Shown here piece by piece: positions 41,612 through 49,921 of a stretch of 64,000 bases of DNA. Each line of letters starts with the position of its first letter. Positions within the stretch are counted from its first letter, which is position 1. The notes beneath the pieces were generated by a model, which saw only the letters and a program-made list of their open reading frames with translations, searched no databases and was not told the DNA's origin. Source of the stretch: Polynucleobacter arcticus (GTDB taxonomy: Bacteria; Pseudomonadota; Gammaproteobacteria; Burkholderiales; Burkholderiaceae); contig NZ_CP028940.1 in assembly GCF_013307205.1 (NCBI RefSeq), positions 124,001 through 188,000 on the forward strand, in the 5' to 3' direction. The translations under genes and the position numbers were made by a program.

Positions 41612-42472
41612 ATGAATGAAAAACTAGAACAACTTCTGAGTCATCTTGAGACATTTTTACCAAAGCAGTTAACTGATGAGCAGTGGCGATCTACAACTGC
41701 TTTTAGATGGCGCCGTCGGGACAGCATCTTTGGTAGCATTGGATTTTTGCAGCCGGTAAAACATGTAGCGGATATTTCCTTCGAAGATCTAAAAAACATT
41801 GATCGTCAACGTGATGCTATTCGCGATAATACAAGAAACTTTATTGATAAAAAGCCAGCAAATAACATCTTGTTGACTGGTGCACGTGGCACAGGAAAAT
41901 CTTCTCTCATTAAGGCCAGCTTGCATGAGTTTGCTTCTCAGGGCCTGCGCTTAGTCGAAGTCGAAAAAGAGCATTTAGCTGATTTAGCTGACATCACTGA
42001 TTTACTGGCTGATCGACCAGAGCGCTTTATTATTTTCTGTGATGACCTTTCATTTGAAGATGGCGAATCGGGCTATAAGGCCATGAAGTCGGCGTTAGAT
42101 GGCTCTGTGTCCGCTCAAGTCGACAATATTCTGATTTATGCAACCTCGAATCGTCGTCACCTGCTGCCTGAGCATATGAAGGATAACCTGAGCTACTCTC
42201 ATAGCGATGATGGTGAGATACATCCAGGTGAAGTGGTTGAAGAAAAGATTTCTCTATCAGAGCGCTTTGGATTATGGCTTTCTTTTTACCCGCCCAAACA
42301 AGATGAGTATCTTGAAATCGTTGCGCATTGGCTTCGTCATTTTGGTTTAAGTGACATGCAGATAGAAAGCGCGAGAGCTGAGGCATTGGTTTGGGCCCTA
42401 GAGCGTGGCTCGCGTTCTGGTCGAGTAGCTTGGCAGTTTGCTAAGCATTGGGCTGGAACGCATACCGCTTAA
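41612..42472 (+). CDS. DUF815-family AAA+ ATPase
   Basis: Predicted P-loop ATPase of 286 aa, function unknown. Walker A GARGTGKSSLIKASL near residue 90, Walker B FIIFCDDLSFE near residue 145, and a sensor-1-like YATSNRRHLLPE near residue 175. Family position next to argJ, nudix and zapD is conserved in Burkholderiales, as I recall. AGGGA stands ten bases before the ATG; it follows argJ by 11 bp, so they are likely co-transcribed. Confidence 0.88.
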   Translation: MNEKLEQLLSHLETFLPKQLTDEQWRSTTAFRWRRRDSIFGSIGFLQPVKHVADISFEDLKNIDRQRDAIRDNTRNFIDKKPANNILLTGARGTGKSSLIKASLHEFASQGLRLVEVEKEHLADLADITDLLADRPERFIIFCDDLSFEDGESGYKAMKSALDGSVSAQVDNILIYATSNRRHLLPEHMKDNLSYSHSDDGEIHPGEVVEEKISLSERFGLWLSFYPPKQDEYLEIVAHWLRHFGLSDMQIESARAEALVWALERGSRSGRVAWQFAKHWAGTHTA

Positions 42473-42485
42473 GAAGCTACCTGTG

Positions 42486-42902
42486 ATGAATGAATTAAAT
42501 CGTCCTGTTACTGAAGTTGCCGCTGGAATCTTGTTAGATGTAGAAGGGCGCTATCTCCTCGGTCAGCGACCTGAGGGTAAGCCTTATGCGGGTTATTGGG
42601 AAGTTCCAGGCGGAAAAATTGAAAGTGGAGAATCTGTATTTGCAGCTCTTAAACGTGAATTACAGGAAGAGTTGGGAATTGATATTGAGTCTAGTGAAGA
42701 GCTCGTTGTCCTAGAACATGATTATCCCCACGCTTATGTGCGTTTACACGTCAGCATCATTCGAGAGTGGAGTGGGGTGCCTAAAGGATGCGAGGGGCAG
42801 TTGCTATCTTGGCAGTTACTTGGAGATGCAATGCCAACGGTTGAGCCTCTATTACCAGCGGCATGGCCAATGTTAGAAAAACTTAGGCTACTAAAAGTCT
42901 AG
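42486..42902 (+). CDS. Nudix hydrolase, MutT-like
   Basis: 138-aa Nudix pyrophosphohydrolase, probably removing oxidised nucleotides such as 8-oxo-dGTP, as MutT does. The Nudix box is complete: GGKIESGESVFAALKRELQEELGI at about residues 40–63 matches G-x5-E-x7-RE-x2-EE-x-G. The fold's start VAAGILLDVEGRYLLGQRPEGK is typical of MutT. The ATG at 42486 is the natural start; the frame is open 16 codons further upstream, overlapping the ATPase gene, without family support. Its end overlaps zapD by 4 nt (convergent). Confidence 0.9.
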   Translation: MNELNRPVTEVAAGILLDVEGRYLLGQRPEGKPYAGYWEVPGGKIESGESVFAALKRELQEELGIDIESSEELVVLEHDYPHAYVRLHVSIIREWSGVPKGCEGQLLSWQLLGDAMPTVEPLLPAAWPMLEKLRLLKV

Positions 42903-43651
42903 AGTTGGCAGAGGGTAAGCCTAAAGGCTACATCCTGATTGATAATTTGGGGTTTTTTATCTAGATCTGCTTTTAGAAAACGGACAGATAGTAAATACTT
43001 ATTGGCGCTAATCTCAGAGAAGAGGGAATCATCTTCTATTGCAATGCGCATCAATTGGTATATCTTGCCGGACGGCGCTTGTTGATACGAGCCCTGATGT
43101 GCAACTACATCTTTTGCTTCGCCAGATTGACGTAACAAGCGTAAGAAAATTTGACAAGCTTCATGCCATGGCAACAACGGTGCAACGTATTTTTCTAGTA
43201 ATTCTCTACGTTGAGTCGACGGCGTATTTTTCCAAGCATGGTAGCTTGGTAAATCGATTGGACTAGTTCCGCCCGGGATATTTAATCGTGTACGAATAGC
43301 ATTGAGCCATTCGCTTTCACTAATAGCCGCATTCGGTTTACCCATAGACTGATTAATATTTAGTGCAGCTTTATCAATTTCAGCTAGCGTTTGTGAAAGC
43401 GCTTCTTGGTCTACTTTTTGAGAAGACTTTAAGCCATTTAAGGCATACTTCTGACGCTCGAATTCTTTGAGCAATAAAGATTTGACGTCGCCTCGAGATC
43501 CAATGTCACCCAAATCAAACAACATAGCAATCGCATTGTGGTGAAGCTCGGGATCGTCAGAACGAAGGAAGTGGTTGAAGCGGGCGAACAAATACTCTAG
43601 CCGAAGCATGCTTCGGACTAATTCATTGAAGGGGTATTCGTAGACAATCAC
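42899..43651 (-). CDS. zapD: Cell division protein ZapD
   Basis: Cross-links FtsZ filaments by binding the FtsZ C-terminal peptide (present in FtsZ here). The 250-aa, mostly helical protein starts with the typical IVYEYPFNELVRSMLRLEYLF; other family blocks are GRGDVKSLLLKE-like (SRGDVKSLLLKEFERQ) and RRELLEKYVAPLLPW. The start is a GTG, which gives exactly the family N-terminus. It follows coaE on the same strand with 11 bp between, making the order pilB–pilC–pilD–coaE–zapD. Confidence 0.93.
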   Translation of the reverse strand: MIVYEYPFNELVRSMLRLEYLFARFNHFLRSDDPELHHNAIAMLFDLGDIGSRGDVKSLLLKEFERQKYALNGLKSSQKVDQEALSQTLAEIDKAALNINQSMGKPNAAISESEWLNAIRTRLNIPGGTSPIDLPSYHAWKNTPSTQRRELLEKYVAPLLPWHEACQIFLRLLRQSGEAKDVVAHQGSYQQAPSGKIYQLMRIAIEDDSLFSEISANKYLLSVRFLKADLDKKPQIINQDVAFRLTLCQL

Positions 43652-43662
43652 AAGCCTATATT

Positions 43663-44349
43663 CTATGACGAACTCAGGCGTCCCGGCTGAATTGCGAGTA
43701 TTTCTTGGTGCAGATTGAACACCTTGGGTTTGAGTTCATCCAGGCTACCCTGATTTTCAATCACTACAGTAGCAGCAGCTAGGCGATGATCTCTGCTGGT
43801 TTGTGCTTTAAGAACGCTTTCTACCTCTGAGCGAGTCATATTGTTGCGGTGCATCACTCTTTGGATTTGAGTCTCTTGTGGGCAATCCACCACCACAAGA
43901 TAGTCAATCAGATTTATCCATAAATTGGATTCCATTAAGAGGGGGACAACAAAAACAAGGTACGGCACTCCAGAATTCGCAAGCGCTAAGGCCTGCTTAG
44001 AGGCTTCTTGCTGAATCAAGGGGTGAGTAATTTGCTCCAGGGACCGCCTTGCTTTGGGATCTGCAAAGACCAAAGCACGCATTTTTGGGCGATTCAGGGC
44101 GCCTTGGGAATCAATCAATTCCACTCCAAATACCTCAGTAATAAATGGGATGGCTTCCCCACCAGGCGCAGTAACTTGATGAGAAATCCGATCTGTGTCG
44201 ATGATCCCTGCCCCAAGTGCCCCCAGCATGTCGCTAACTGTAGTCTTACCAGACCCAATGCCACCAGTTAAGCCAACTAAAGGCAATAACCCTTTTAAAG
44301 CTTTTAAATCAGCCTTGGCAGAATGGTGGTTGGAATGAGTTGAGGCCAT
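43663..44349 (-). CDS. coaE: Dephospho-CoA kinase
   Basis: Last step of coenzyme A synthesis. P-loop VGLTGGIGSGKTTVSDML near residue 25, substrate motif GIIDTDRISHQV, and the CoaE lid segment with HPLIQQEASKQA. Length 228 aa. The ATG at 44349 overlaps the 3' end of the prepilin peptidase-like gene by 46 nt, and the first 20 residues have no family match, so a TTG at 44286 could be the true start. Co-transcribed with zapD downstream. Confidence 0.93.
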   Translation of the reverse strand: MASTHSNHHSAKADLKALKGLLPLVGLTGGIGSGKTTVSDMLGALGAGIIDTDRISHQVTAPGGEAIPFITEVFGVELIDSQGALNRPKMRALVFADPKARRSLEQITHPLIQQEASKQALALANSGVPYLVFVVPLLMESNLWINLIDYLVVVDCPQETQIQRVMHRNNMTRSEVESVLKAQTSRDHRLAAATVVIENQGSLDELKPKVFNLHQEILAIQPGRLSSS

Positions 44350-44804
44350 AACAACTCAATGATGCCAGCAAACGCCAAAAATGGGCCAAAAGGAAAGGCT
44401 TGATGTAGCCGATGACGATGCAATAAAAGCCAAGCGATACCACCGAGCAGTCCTGCAATGGAGGCTATTAAAAGTATGCTCGGGAGAGCTCCCCAGCCAA
44501 GCCAGGCACCCAATGCTGCTAAGAGCTTTGCATCACCCATGCCAATTCCGTTGCGGTGTTTCAGTAGGCGATAGCCAGCATTCAATAACCAGAGCGATCC
44601 ATACCCTAAGGCTGCCCCAAGGATTGCAGAAGACGCTGATACAAAGCGGAGATCAGGGACCAAGTTAATGGTGATGCCCAGAAAAATCAGGGGGAGTGTA
44701 ATGGCATTCGGTAGGCGAAAACTACGCCAATCGACATAGGCTAAGTAAAGTAAAGCCAGTATCAATATGGATTGAATGATCCAGAGGCTTGTTGTGTGAT
44801 CCAC
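44304..44804 (-). CDS. Short prepilin peptidase-like protein (A24 catalytic domain only)
   Basis: 166-aa membrane aspartic protease of the A24 family that would cleave type IV prepilin signal peptides. Both catalytic aspartates are present: YVDWRSFRLPNAITLPL near residue 25 and the GMGDAKLLAALG (GxGD) motif near residue 90. It has about six membrane segments. The N-terminal methylase domain with paired CxxC found in full PilD (about 280 aa) is missing, as in TadV/CpaA forms, but the neighbours are pilB/pilC-like. GTG start; shares one base with the stop of the pilC-like gene (TAGTG). Confidence 0.85.
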   Translation of the reverse strand: MDHTTSLWIIQSILILALLYLAYVDWRSFRLPNAITLPLIFLGITINLVPDLRFVSASSAILGAALGYGSLWLLNAGYRLLKHRNGIGMGDAKLLAALGAWLGWGALPSILLIASIAGLLGGIAWLLLHRHRLHQAFPFGPFLAFAGIIELLWPQLIPTTILPRLI

Positions 44805-45862
44805 TAAACGATTTGCCCTAAATTAAAGATGGGTAAATATAGAATTATGACTAATGTACCAATGATGACTCCTACTATTAAGATAAGTACAGGCTCCAGG
44901 CTTTGGCTCAGAGTGTTTAGTTGACTGCTGAGCTGCGAACCTAGAGTGCCGGCACGTTTATTCAACATTTCAGCCAATTCGCCACTTTCAGCTCCAATAT
45001 GCAGTAGTAGTAATGTTTCCATATCCAGTAGGCGTAACTTGGGGTCTGCCCGCTTGAGAGAGTCCCCCAAAGGCCAGCCACGAGTAAGGTGTTTAAATAT
45101 CTCGGCACTAAAGTCATGGCTTACCCAGTGGTTACTAGATTGTGCAGTTACTCTTAGTGCATCTGGAAGTGGTAAGCCAGACTCCAATAAATGACCTAAA
45201 GTTCGACACCAATGACTCAGTGTTGCTAGCCTAAATAGATTGCCAAAAAATGGCATTCTCAATATTACGGCATCACAGTATTTTTGGAGCAAGCTAGATT
45301 TAAGCCATGCAAAGAAAAAGCTTGCGGCAATGATTAAGGTCGTTGTGAGTAAAGCTATGTAGTAATCTTGAATTCCTGTGGAGATGGTAATGAGCACTCT
45401 AGTGGGTGCCGGCAGCTCTGCTTGAAAGTTACCGAAGACCTCTTTGAAGACAGGCACAACCCAGATCATCATCACCAGCACCAATAAAAAAGAGGTTGCG
45501 AGGGTAATTACAGGATAAGTCAGGGACTGCTGTACTTTTCTCCGCAATTCAATTTGAGCTTCTAGTTGTTGCGAAATCGTTCGCAGTGCCAAACTAAGAT
45601 CACCAGATCTTTCGCTTACCCTAATGAGATTTGAAAACTCTTGACTAAATCTCCCATCTTGAGCGCCTAAGCAAAAAGAAAAGCTATTACCTTTTTGAAG
45701 AAGGGAGCGAATACTTTCTAACCAAATCTGCCAAGATTTTGGTGCAGACTGAATCAAGAGTTGGATGGCATTGAGCAAGGGTAGTCCAGCTTGAAGCAAG
45801 ACGAGCATTTGCTCAGCAAAATGCAGTTGTTCGGACTGACTTAACTTTTTATTGAAAAACAT
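44804..45862 (-). CDS. Type II secretion/type IV pilus inner-membrane protein (PilC/GspF)
   Basis: Platform protein of pilus or type II secretion machines. Two tandem GspF domains, each with LLQAGLPLLNAI or LESGLPLPDAL-type motifs, and three or four membrane spans (about residues 118–140, 165–185, 322–345). Length 352 aa from the ATG at 45862; a TTG at 45877 would add five residues and overlap the pilB-like gene by 10 nt. No pilin gene is seen in this window. Confidence 0.9.
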   Translation of the reverse strand: MFFNKKLSQSEQLHFAEQMLVLLQAGLPLLNAIQLLIQSAPKSWQIWLESIRSLLQKGNSFSFCLGAQDGRFSQEFSNLIRVSERSGDLSLALRTISQQLEAQIELRRKVQQSLTYPVITLATSFLLVLVMMIWVVPVFKEVFGNFQAELPAPTRVLITISTGIQDYYIALLTTTLIIAASFFFAWLKSSLLQKYCDAVILRMPFFGNLFRLATLSHWCRTLGHLLESGLPLPDALRVTAQSSNHWVSHDFSAEIFKHLTRGWPLGDSLKRADPKLRLLDMETLLLLHIGAESGELAEMLNKRAGTLGSQLSSQLNTLSQSLEPVLILIVGVIIGTLVIILYLPIFNLGQIV

Positions 45863-45867
45863 ATTGA

Positions 45868-46938
45868 TTAATGCCAAGTGCCAAGCTCGGAATCTAGGGA
45901 AGCTTGATCGATTAAACCAGCTTGGACTGATTGCATACCAGCAGAGTAGATATCTAGAGGATGAGCTGATTCCAGTAACTGCTTGCTGCTCAAAACTTCG
46001 TGCACACCAAGGCGCCCAAAATAACCCGAATCATTGCAAACACGGCAAACGGTTTTTCTAGGAATTTGGCGGCATTGCTCACAGCATTTACGAACGAGCC
46101 TTTGTGAGGTGATGCAGCGAAGACAGGACTCAATTGACTCTTGATCAATACCTAGACTTTTGAGCCTACTTAAAGCACCGATTGCATTGCGTGTATGCAA
46201 GGTACTAAGAACCAAATGGCCTGTTTGCGCAGCTTGAATGGCTAGTTGTGCGCTTGCGGTATCGCGGATTTCACCAATCATGATGACATCGGGATCTTGC
46301 CGTAATAGGGCGCGAATAATCGTTGGAAAGTCCAAGCCTGCTTTGGGGTGGTAGGCTACTTGATTGACGCCGGGAAGCCGAATTTCAATTGGATCCTCCA
46401 CAGAGCAAATATTACGTTGTACACAGTTCAAAGTACTCAAGCAGCTATATAGCGTTCTTGTCTTGCCACTTCCTGTTGGCCCAGTGACCAAAATTAATCC
46501 ATTAGTTTGACGAATTGCATTCTGAAATATTTCTAGCTGCTCTGGTAGCAGACCAATTTGATCGAGTCTAAGCTCATCAAGGCGGCTTGGCAGAATACGG
46601 ATTACGGCTTTCTCACCATGCAGCGTGGGAAGAATGGATACTCGGCAATCGATATTGGGATAACTAAAGTCATGGCCAATAGCAAGACGTCCATCTTGTG
46701 GCAGTCGTTTTTCTGCAATGTCTAGACGCGCCAATACCTTAATGCGTGTAATTAAACGTTCGTGTAGATCAATGGGGTATTGGTTTTGTAATGCCAGGCG
46801 ACCATCTACCCTCACACGCACTACAGTTTCTTGAGATCTAGCCTCAATATGAATATCCGTGGCCCGAGCATCCAACGCATCCACAGCGATAGCATGCCAG
46901 GTACGAATAATATGAGAATCATGTAGTAATTCGCTCAA
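45868..46938 (-). CDS. Short PilB/GspE-type assembly ATPase
   Basis: Hexameric ATPase driving pilus or pseudopilus assembly. Walker A GPTGSGKTRTLYSCL near residue 155, Walker B MIGEIRDTASAQLAIQAAQTGH, and the PilB/GspE-type C4 zinc motif CEQC…CRVC near residues 287–302. The chain begins almost directly with the N2 domain (ARATDIHIEA, residues 25–34), so the N1 domain of about 170–200 residues found in PilB is absent; length is 356 aa against about 560. The start is TTG, overlapping the CorC-type stop. Confidence 0.88.
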   Translation of the reverse strand: MSELLHDSHIIRTWHAIAVDALDARATDIHIEARSQETVVRVRVDGRLALQNQYPIDLHERLITRIKVLARLDIAEKRLPQDGRLAIGHDFSYPNIDCRVSILPTLHGEKAVIRILPSRLDELRLDQIGLLPEQLEIFQNAIRQTNGLILVTGPTGSGKTRTLYSCLSTLNCVQRNICSVEDPIEIRLPGVNQVAYHPKAGLDFPTIIRALLRQDPDVIMIGEIRDTASAQLAIQAAQTGHLVLSTLHTRNAIGALSRLKSLGIDQESIESCLRCITSQRLVRKCCEQCRQIPRKTVCRVCNDSGYFGRLGVHEVLSSKQLLESAHPLDIYSAGMQSVQAGLIDQASLDSELGTWH

Positions 46939-48224
46939 TCTTGATTTGGTTGAGTAAGGGGTCGGTATAGCTTCACTGTTTTTACACCATGCTCATCGAA
47001 CTGAACGATTTCCATCACCACCCCAGCAATCCGAATACTGACATCGTAATCAGGGATGGCTTCAAGCTTTTCTAGGATGAGACCATTTAAGGTGCGAGGC
47101 CCATCGAGCGGAAGATCAAGCTTGAGAAGGCGATTTAAATCTCGCAAGGAAGCAGTTCCGCTAGAGAGATAGGTGCCATCAGTAAGCCAGTGAGGGTCAT
47201 TAGAGAGATTGGAGAACGAGGTGGTGAACTCGCCGATTAATTCTTCAACAATATCTTCAAAGGTAACCAAGCCAAGCACTTCACCATATTCATTTACTAC
47301 CAAACTTAAACGTTGTTGGTTATCTTGAAAAAATTGCATTTGCTGTAAAACAGGCGTTCCACTTGGTATGAAGTAGGGCTCATTCAGCAGGGACCGAAAG
47401 TCCTCATGCTGAAGCTCTGCATTCCCTAATAGCGAAAGTGCTTTTTTTACAGAGAGAATACCAATAACGCGCTCAGAATCACCATCGCAGACAGGGAGCT
47501 TGTTGTGATAACAAGTTTCTAGTTGCTGCATCACTTCATCAATCGGCCTGGAGAGATCAAGTACTTCAATTTTTGAACGAGGTGTCATGACATCGTCAAC
47601 TAAAATATTTTCAAGGTTGAACAAATTTAGCAAAATGTTGCGATGATGAGTGGAGACAAATCGATTGGACTCAAGAACTAAGCTTCGCAACTCTTCTTTA
47701 CTCATCACTCTATTGTCGGTGGAGGTTTGCAAACCAGACACTCTCATTAATCCGGAGACAAAACTGTTGATGAACCACAGCAGTGGTTTCAGTAGAAAAG
47801 TGAGCGGAAGAATAATCCAGCCAACATTGCTAGCAATCTTTTCTGGAAATGCTGCTCCAATCACTTTTGGCGTGATCTCACTAAAAATAATGATCAGTAA
47901 CGCAACTACTAAGGTGGCAATTGATAGCACAAGGCCGCTATCACCAAAAATATGAAGAGCAATACCTGTGACCAATATTGGCAGGATGGTATTAATGAGA
48001 TTGTTGGAAATGAGCAGTACTGATAACAGTGAGTCAATCCGCTTCAATAATCTTTCGGCGAGCGCGGCTCCAGCATTGCCACCATTAGCCATAGCGCGAA
48101 GGCGATGGCGATTGGAAGACAACATACTGGTTTCGGCCATGGAAAAAAAGCCGGATAGTGCGAGTAAAAATAGGACTAAAGCGACTTGGCCAATAAAAGG
48201 CCAATCATCAAAAAAGGTGTCCAT
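46935..48224 (-). CDS. HlyC/CorC-type CNNM–CBS membrane protein
   Basis: Predicted membrane protein of 429 aa: an N-terminal CNNM (DUF21) domain with four spans (SGFFSMAETSMLSSNRHRL), two CBS domains (VDDVMTPRSKIEVLDL near residue 205 and PYFIPSGTPVLQQM near residue 285), and a C-terminal CorC/HlyC domain with DEYGEVLGLVTFEDIVEELIGE-like sequence (NEYGEVLGLVTFEDIVE). The family is linked to magnesium/cobalt efflux, still debated. I chose the ATG at 48224; a GTG 54 bases upstream is possible. Overlaps the pilB-like gene by 4 nt. Confidence 0.9.
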   Translation of the reverse strand: MDTFFDDWPFIGQVALVLFLLALSGFFSMAETSMLSSNRHRLRAMANGGNAGAALAERLLKRIDSLLSVLLISNNLINTILPILVTGIALHIFGDSGLVLSIATLVVALLIIIFSEITPKVIGAAFPEKIASNVGWIILPLTFLLKPLLWFINSFVSGLMRVSGLQTSTDNRVMSKEELRSLVLESNRFVSTHHRNILLNLFNLENILVDDVMTPRSKIEVLDLSRPIDEVMQQLETCYHNKLPVCDGDSERVIGILSVKKALSLLGNAELQHEDFRSLLNEPYFIPSGTPVLQQMQFFQDNQQRLSLVVNEYGEVLGLVTFEDIVEELIGEFTTSFSNLSNDPHWLTDGTYLSSGTASLRDLNRLLKLDLPLDGPRTLNGLILEKLEAIPDYDVSIRIAGVVMEIVQFDEHGVKTVKLYRPLTQPNQD

Positions 48225-48341
48225 GAGGCTTGCCTGCAAAGAATAAGGAGCAACCAATATAGCAAAGTGCGATTTCACTAGCTATAGGCGCACGGGAAAT
48301 GCGTATAAATACCTTCTTTAATCTATGTCAGAATCCTCTGT

Positions 48342-48836
48342 ATGCCGACCTCTCAATTTATCGAATATTGCGTAATACCAGCCCCCTTTGGTTGCTTGGG
48401 CGTGCAAACCGAGATGGTGGAGGGGAGTTTGATGATCTCGAAAATTGATTATTTGCCTCCCAACAGCACATTAAGTGACCCCAGTAACCATTTGGCGAAG
48501 GTGTTTTCAAGGCAGTGCGAGCAATATTTCAAAAATGCCTCTTCTGGTTTTGACCTCCCGCTCAAGCCTGCTGGTACAGTGCATCAGCAAAAGGTATGGG
48601 CTGCCGCTCAAGGTATTAGCGCAGGTAACACCATCACCTATGGCGAGATTGCAAAATGGATTCAGAGTGGGCCACGCGCAGTTGGAACTGCCTGTGGTGC
48701 CAATCCATACCCGCTTGTTATTCCATGCCACAGAGTAGTCTCTGCCCAAGGTCTTGGGGGTTTTATGAAGGAAGATGGACCAGGTTTTTATCGCCAGATA
48801 AAGCTTTGGCTTCTAAATCACGAAGGTGCGCTTTAA
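48342..48836 (+). CDS. ogt: Methylated-DNA:protein-cysteine methyltransferase (Ogt/MGMT)
   Basis: Suicide repair protein that takes alkyl groups from O6-alkylguanine. The acceptor cysteine is in NPYPLVIPCHRVV near residue 131; the DNA-binding helix region TITYGEIAKWIQSGPRAVGTACG precedes it. Length 164 aa, Ogt-like, without an Ada regulatory domain. Its end overlaps that of the convergent squalene/phytoene synthase gene by 4 bp. Confidence 0.93.
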   Translation: MPTSQFIEYCVIPAPFGCLGVQTEMVEGSLMISKIDYLPPNSTLSDPSNHLAKVFSRQCEQYFKNASSGFDLPLKPAGTVHQQKVWAAAQGISAGNTITYGEIAKWIQSGPRAVGTACGANPYPLVIPCHRVVSAQGLGGFMKEDGPGFYRQIKLWLLNHEGAL

Positions 48837-49813
48837 CGGCTTGCCACCCAGAGTGCTCTCAGACGACTGGAGGCAGCATAAAAAAATGATTTGATGAGGA
48901 AATCTTGACTAGCAGCGAGTTTGGTACAGCCATAAAAAATCCAAACCGTATTTCGAGAGAGCTTCAGCTCAGACTTATTACTAAATTCTTTTCTTGTAGC
49001 AATTTTTTCTAGTGTCATGACAGCAAGGCCAAATGCTAAGAAGCAAAAACGCCTCATACCAATTTCTTTTTTTGGAATCAGCAGGATATAGCTCAAAGAG
49101 TCCTGCAGTTTTTCGTAGGCAATCTGGAGAAGCTCAGCCTGGCTCATCTGCGCAGGTTGCCAAGAAACGCCACGTGCGCGGTCTTCTGGCGAGTCTTTCA
49201 AGATATTCGTCATTTGCAATGCTTGACCAAAGGCTAAGGCAAGCTTCTCATGACCGCGAATGTGCTTTGCAAATTCGGGTGAATAGTGCCCGAAGATAGT
49301 CGTAAGTAATTCTCCAACTACGCCTGCTACGACATAGCAATACTCTTCAAATTCAACCAAGTCTTTTAGACCATATTGATTTTGACGATGATGAAAATGC
49401 GACATACCACTAGACATAATCAAAATGCAGCGACCAATAGCCTTCTGATCTCTGGTTTGAAAGGTATGCAGAATACGAAGCACTGTTGGGGTGTGCGCAA
49501 TTAAATCGAGCTCATCAACATTGGAGTAGCCCCTTAAGGCATCTAGGCAAGGGGTCACGAATGCGGTCACAGGGATGTCACCAAGAACCGCATCTAAGAA
49601 TAGCTTGGATAGATGCTGCTTCTCAGTTGGACTGAGTTCAGCTGCATCTTCGATGGTGTCGACGATGCGACAGAGCAAATAGGTGTTCCCAACCACCACT
49701 TCAATAGCTGGAGGCAGTAGGGGAATGGTGAGTGCAAAAGTGCGCGATACAGAACCCAAAATCGCCTTTTGATAGGCAAGATCGATATTTGGGTTCTCTT
49801 GGCTGGAATTCAC
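48833..49813 (-). CDS. Squalene/phytoene synthase family protein
   Basis: Head-to-head prenyl transferase of 326 aa. Both aspartate-rich motifs are present: DTIEDAAEL near residue 52 and the second as NILKDSPEDRARGVSWQP near residue 205. The N-terminal SVSRTFALTIPLLPP and ELLTTIFGHYSPEF are closer, by eye, to squalene synthase than to HpnC/HpnD, but phytoene synthase cannot be excluded. It is isolated: no hpn, crt or squalene-hopene cyclase gene is near. The start is GTG. Its substrate would be FPP or GGPP; the IspB at 54347 uses the same pool. Confidence 0.8.
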   Translation of the reverse strand: MNSSQENPNIDLAYQKAILGSVSRTFALTIPLLPPAIEVVVGNTYLLCRIVDTIEDAAELSPTEKQHLSKLFLDAVLGDIPVTAFVTPCLDALRGYSNVDELDLIAHTPTVLRILHTFQTRDQKAIGRCILIMSSGMSHFHHRQNQYGLKDLVEFEEYCYVVAGVVGELLTTIFGHYSPEFAKHIRGHEKLALAFGQALQMTNILKDSPEDRARGVSWQPAQMSQAELLQIAYEKLQDSLSYILLIPKKEIGMRRFCFLAFGLAVMTLEKIATRKEFSNKSELKLSRNTVWIFYGCTKLAASQDFLIKSFFYAASSRLRALWVASR

Positions 49814-49921
49814 CCATGAATTATGTCAGACAGACTCGCCCAAACTGGGCTCTTATCGATTAAATGACATAAGTAACAAAGCCATATAATTCATGCAAAT
49901 TCCTGAAGGAGACGTTGGGCG

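Noticed and set aside
49838..49850. GCCCA-AAC-TGGGC hairpin before the sodium:solute symporter gene
   Set aside because: Only five base pairs with a three-base loop and no T-run; it is too weak to name as a terminator or operator.
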